Source: Candidatus Arcticimaribacter sp. (lineage in GTDB: Bacteria; Bacteroidota; Bacteroidia; Flavobacteriales; Flavobacteriaceae). Taken from it: DNA of 5,654 nt. Shown here one piece after another: positions 5,211-5,654 of this stretch (position 1 is its first letter; every line of letters starts with the position of its first letter). Below the pieces are notes generated by a model. That model was not told the DNA's origin. It ran no database searches and saw only the letters and a program-made list of their open reading frames with translations. The position numbers and the translations under genes were made by a program. The DNA lies in the NCBI GenBank assembly GCA_011526275.1, contig WTJP01000100.1, positions 7,772-13,425 on the forward strand, read 5' to 3'.

Positions 5211-5654
5211 TTAATCTAAAAACTGAACATCTTTATTTTCAATGGTAGAAACCAATTGAAGGACCTGTTGTTCATACTGCTTTGGCAAATCATCTAGCGC
5301 AGGGAACTTTTCATTGGCCTTGTAATTTTCATAATCCTGTAGAACAAAACCTGCATGGCGTTCCCGGTGCATTACAGCCCGAAAACGTGTGCCTCCGCCA
5401 TTGGTGTAAAAGCGATAGGCCAAATAATCGATGAGCTGTTTTTCTTCGTGTATCCAGTAGCGGTATTCATCTTGATAATCGACCCCACCCCCAGCTTGCT
5501 GAAAGCTTACTTTTAACGCGACATAGGGCTCGCCTTTGATTTTTGTTTTCCCCATGTATTCGGCCACTACTGCAGGGTCTTTCAACACCTTGGGAAGTTG
5601 CACAAAATAAAGTACCGAGTTAAGGGATTCCGTATATTTTTGACTTAAGCTATC
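5211..5654 (-). CDS. DUF6503-type protein, C-terminal part (5' end outside window)
   Basis: The frame stays open from the TAA at 5211-5213 to the right edge, giving 147 visible residues. The GTG at 5603 that could be taken as a start is internal, because the upstream codons continue a family-like sequence (S-L-N-S-V-L-Y-F-V-Q-L-P). Further motifs are the K-D-P-A-V-V run, K-I-K-G-E-P-Y, the Q-A-G-G-G-V-D-Y-x-D segment, Y-W-I-H, T-N-G-G-G-T-R-F-R and D-Y-E-N-Y-K. These fit my memory of the DUF6503 family of Bacteroidota, of unknown function and usually carrying a signal peptide or lipobox; that N-terminal part is not in view. Beta-rich patterning suggests a lipocalin-like or LolA-like barrel, which is speculative. 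It is convergent with the S1-domain gene, with no clear terminator between them. Confidence 0.65.
   Translation of the reverse strand, partial: DSLSQKYTESLNSVLYFVQLPKVLKDPAVVAEYMGKTKIKGEPYVALKVSFQQAGGGVDYQDEYRYWIHEEKQLIDYLAYRFYTNGGGTRFRAVMHRERHAGFVLQDYENYKANEKFPALDDLPKQYEQQVLQLVSTIENKDVQFLD

Noticed and set aside
5201..5225. TTCAG ... CTGAA arms between the convergent S1 and DUF6503-type genes, as a bidirectional terminator
   Set aside because: The stem is only about 5 bp with a long loop and no clear T-run on either side.

Overview
The window looks like ordinary chromosome from a member of the Bacteroidota, most likely a marine-type Flavobacteriaceae. The genus cannot be set from this sequence. 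The reasons are the TAnnTTTG promoter elements (exact TATCTTTG copies on both strands), the lack of Shine-Dalgarno sequences before most starts, and the gene types: a BNR-repeat 'glycosyl hydrolase' ending in an FlgD-like segment, a DUF6503-type protein, a RimB-RimK fusion and a CvfB-like S1 protein. No mobile element, CRISPR array, tRNA or rRNA was seen, and no stretch over 300 bases lacks a gene.

Layout, left to right. (1) The 3' part of a large secreted BNR/sortilin-like protein (+) ends in a strong intrinsic terminator. (2) A small predicted lipoprotein of unknown function (+) meets the next gene tail to tail, with interlocked stop codons. (3) A 458-residue fusion of a retropepsin-like RimB domain to a RimK-type glutamate ligase (-). 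(4) A short gap of about 155 bases before that fusion holds an exact -7 promoter box, a chain of hairpins and a strong minus-strand terminator ending 13 bases before the start codon. This is a candidate small RNA or attenuator leader. (5) A three-gene minus-strand cluster: flavin reductase, MaoC-like hydratase and DinB-like protein, the last two overlapping by 8 bases. (6) A divergent short S1 plus winged-helix RNA-binding protein (+) with its own promoter. (7) The 3' end of a DUF6503-type gene (-), cut by the window edge.

How they work together. The flavin reductase, MaoC and DinB genes form a probable operon, but no oxygenase or CoA ligase partner is visible, so its pathway is unknown. The RimB-RimK fusion and the S1 protein both suggest ribosome or RNA-linked roles, but they lie on opposite strands with the metabolic cluster between them, so a shared function is not supported.

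The most interesting part is the structured RNA segment before the rimK-type gene. If its terminator works, the fusion gene must be expressed by read-through, by regulated antitermination or from an unseen promoter.
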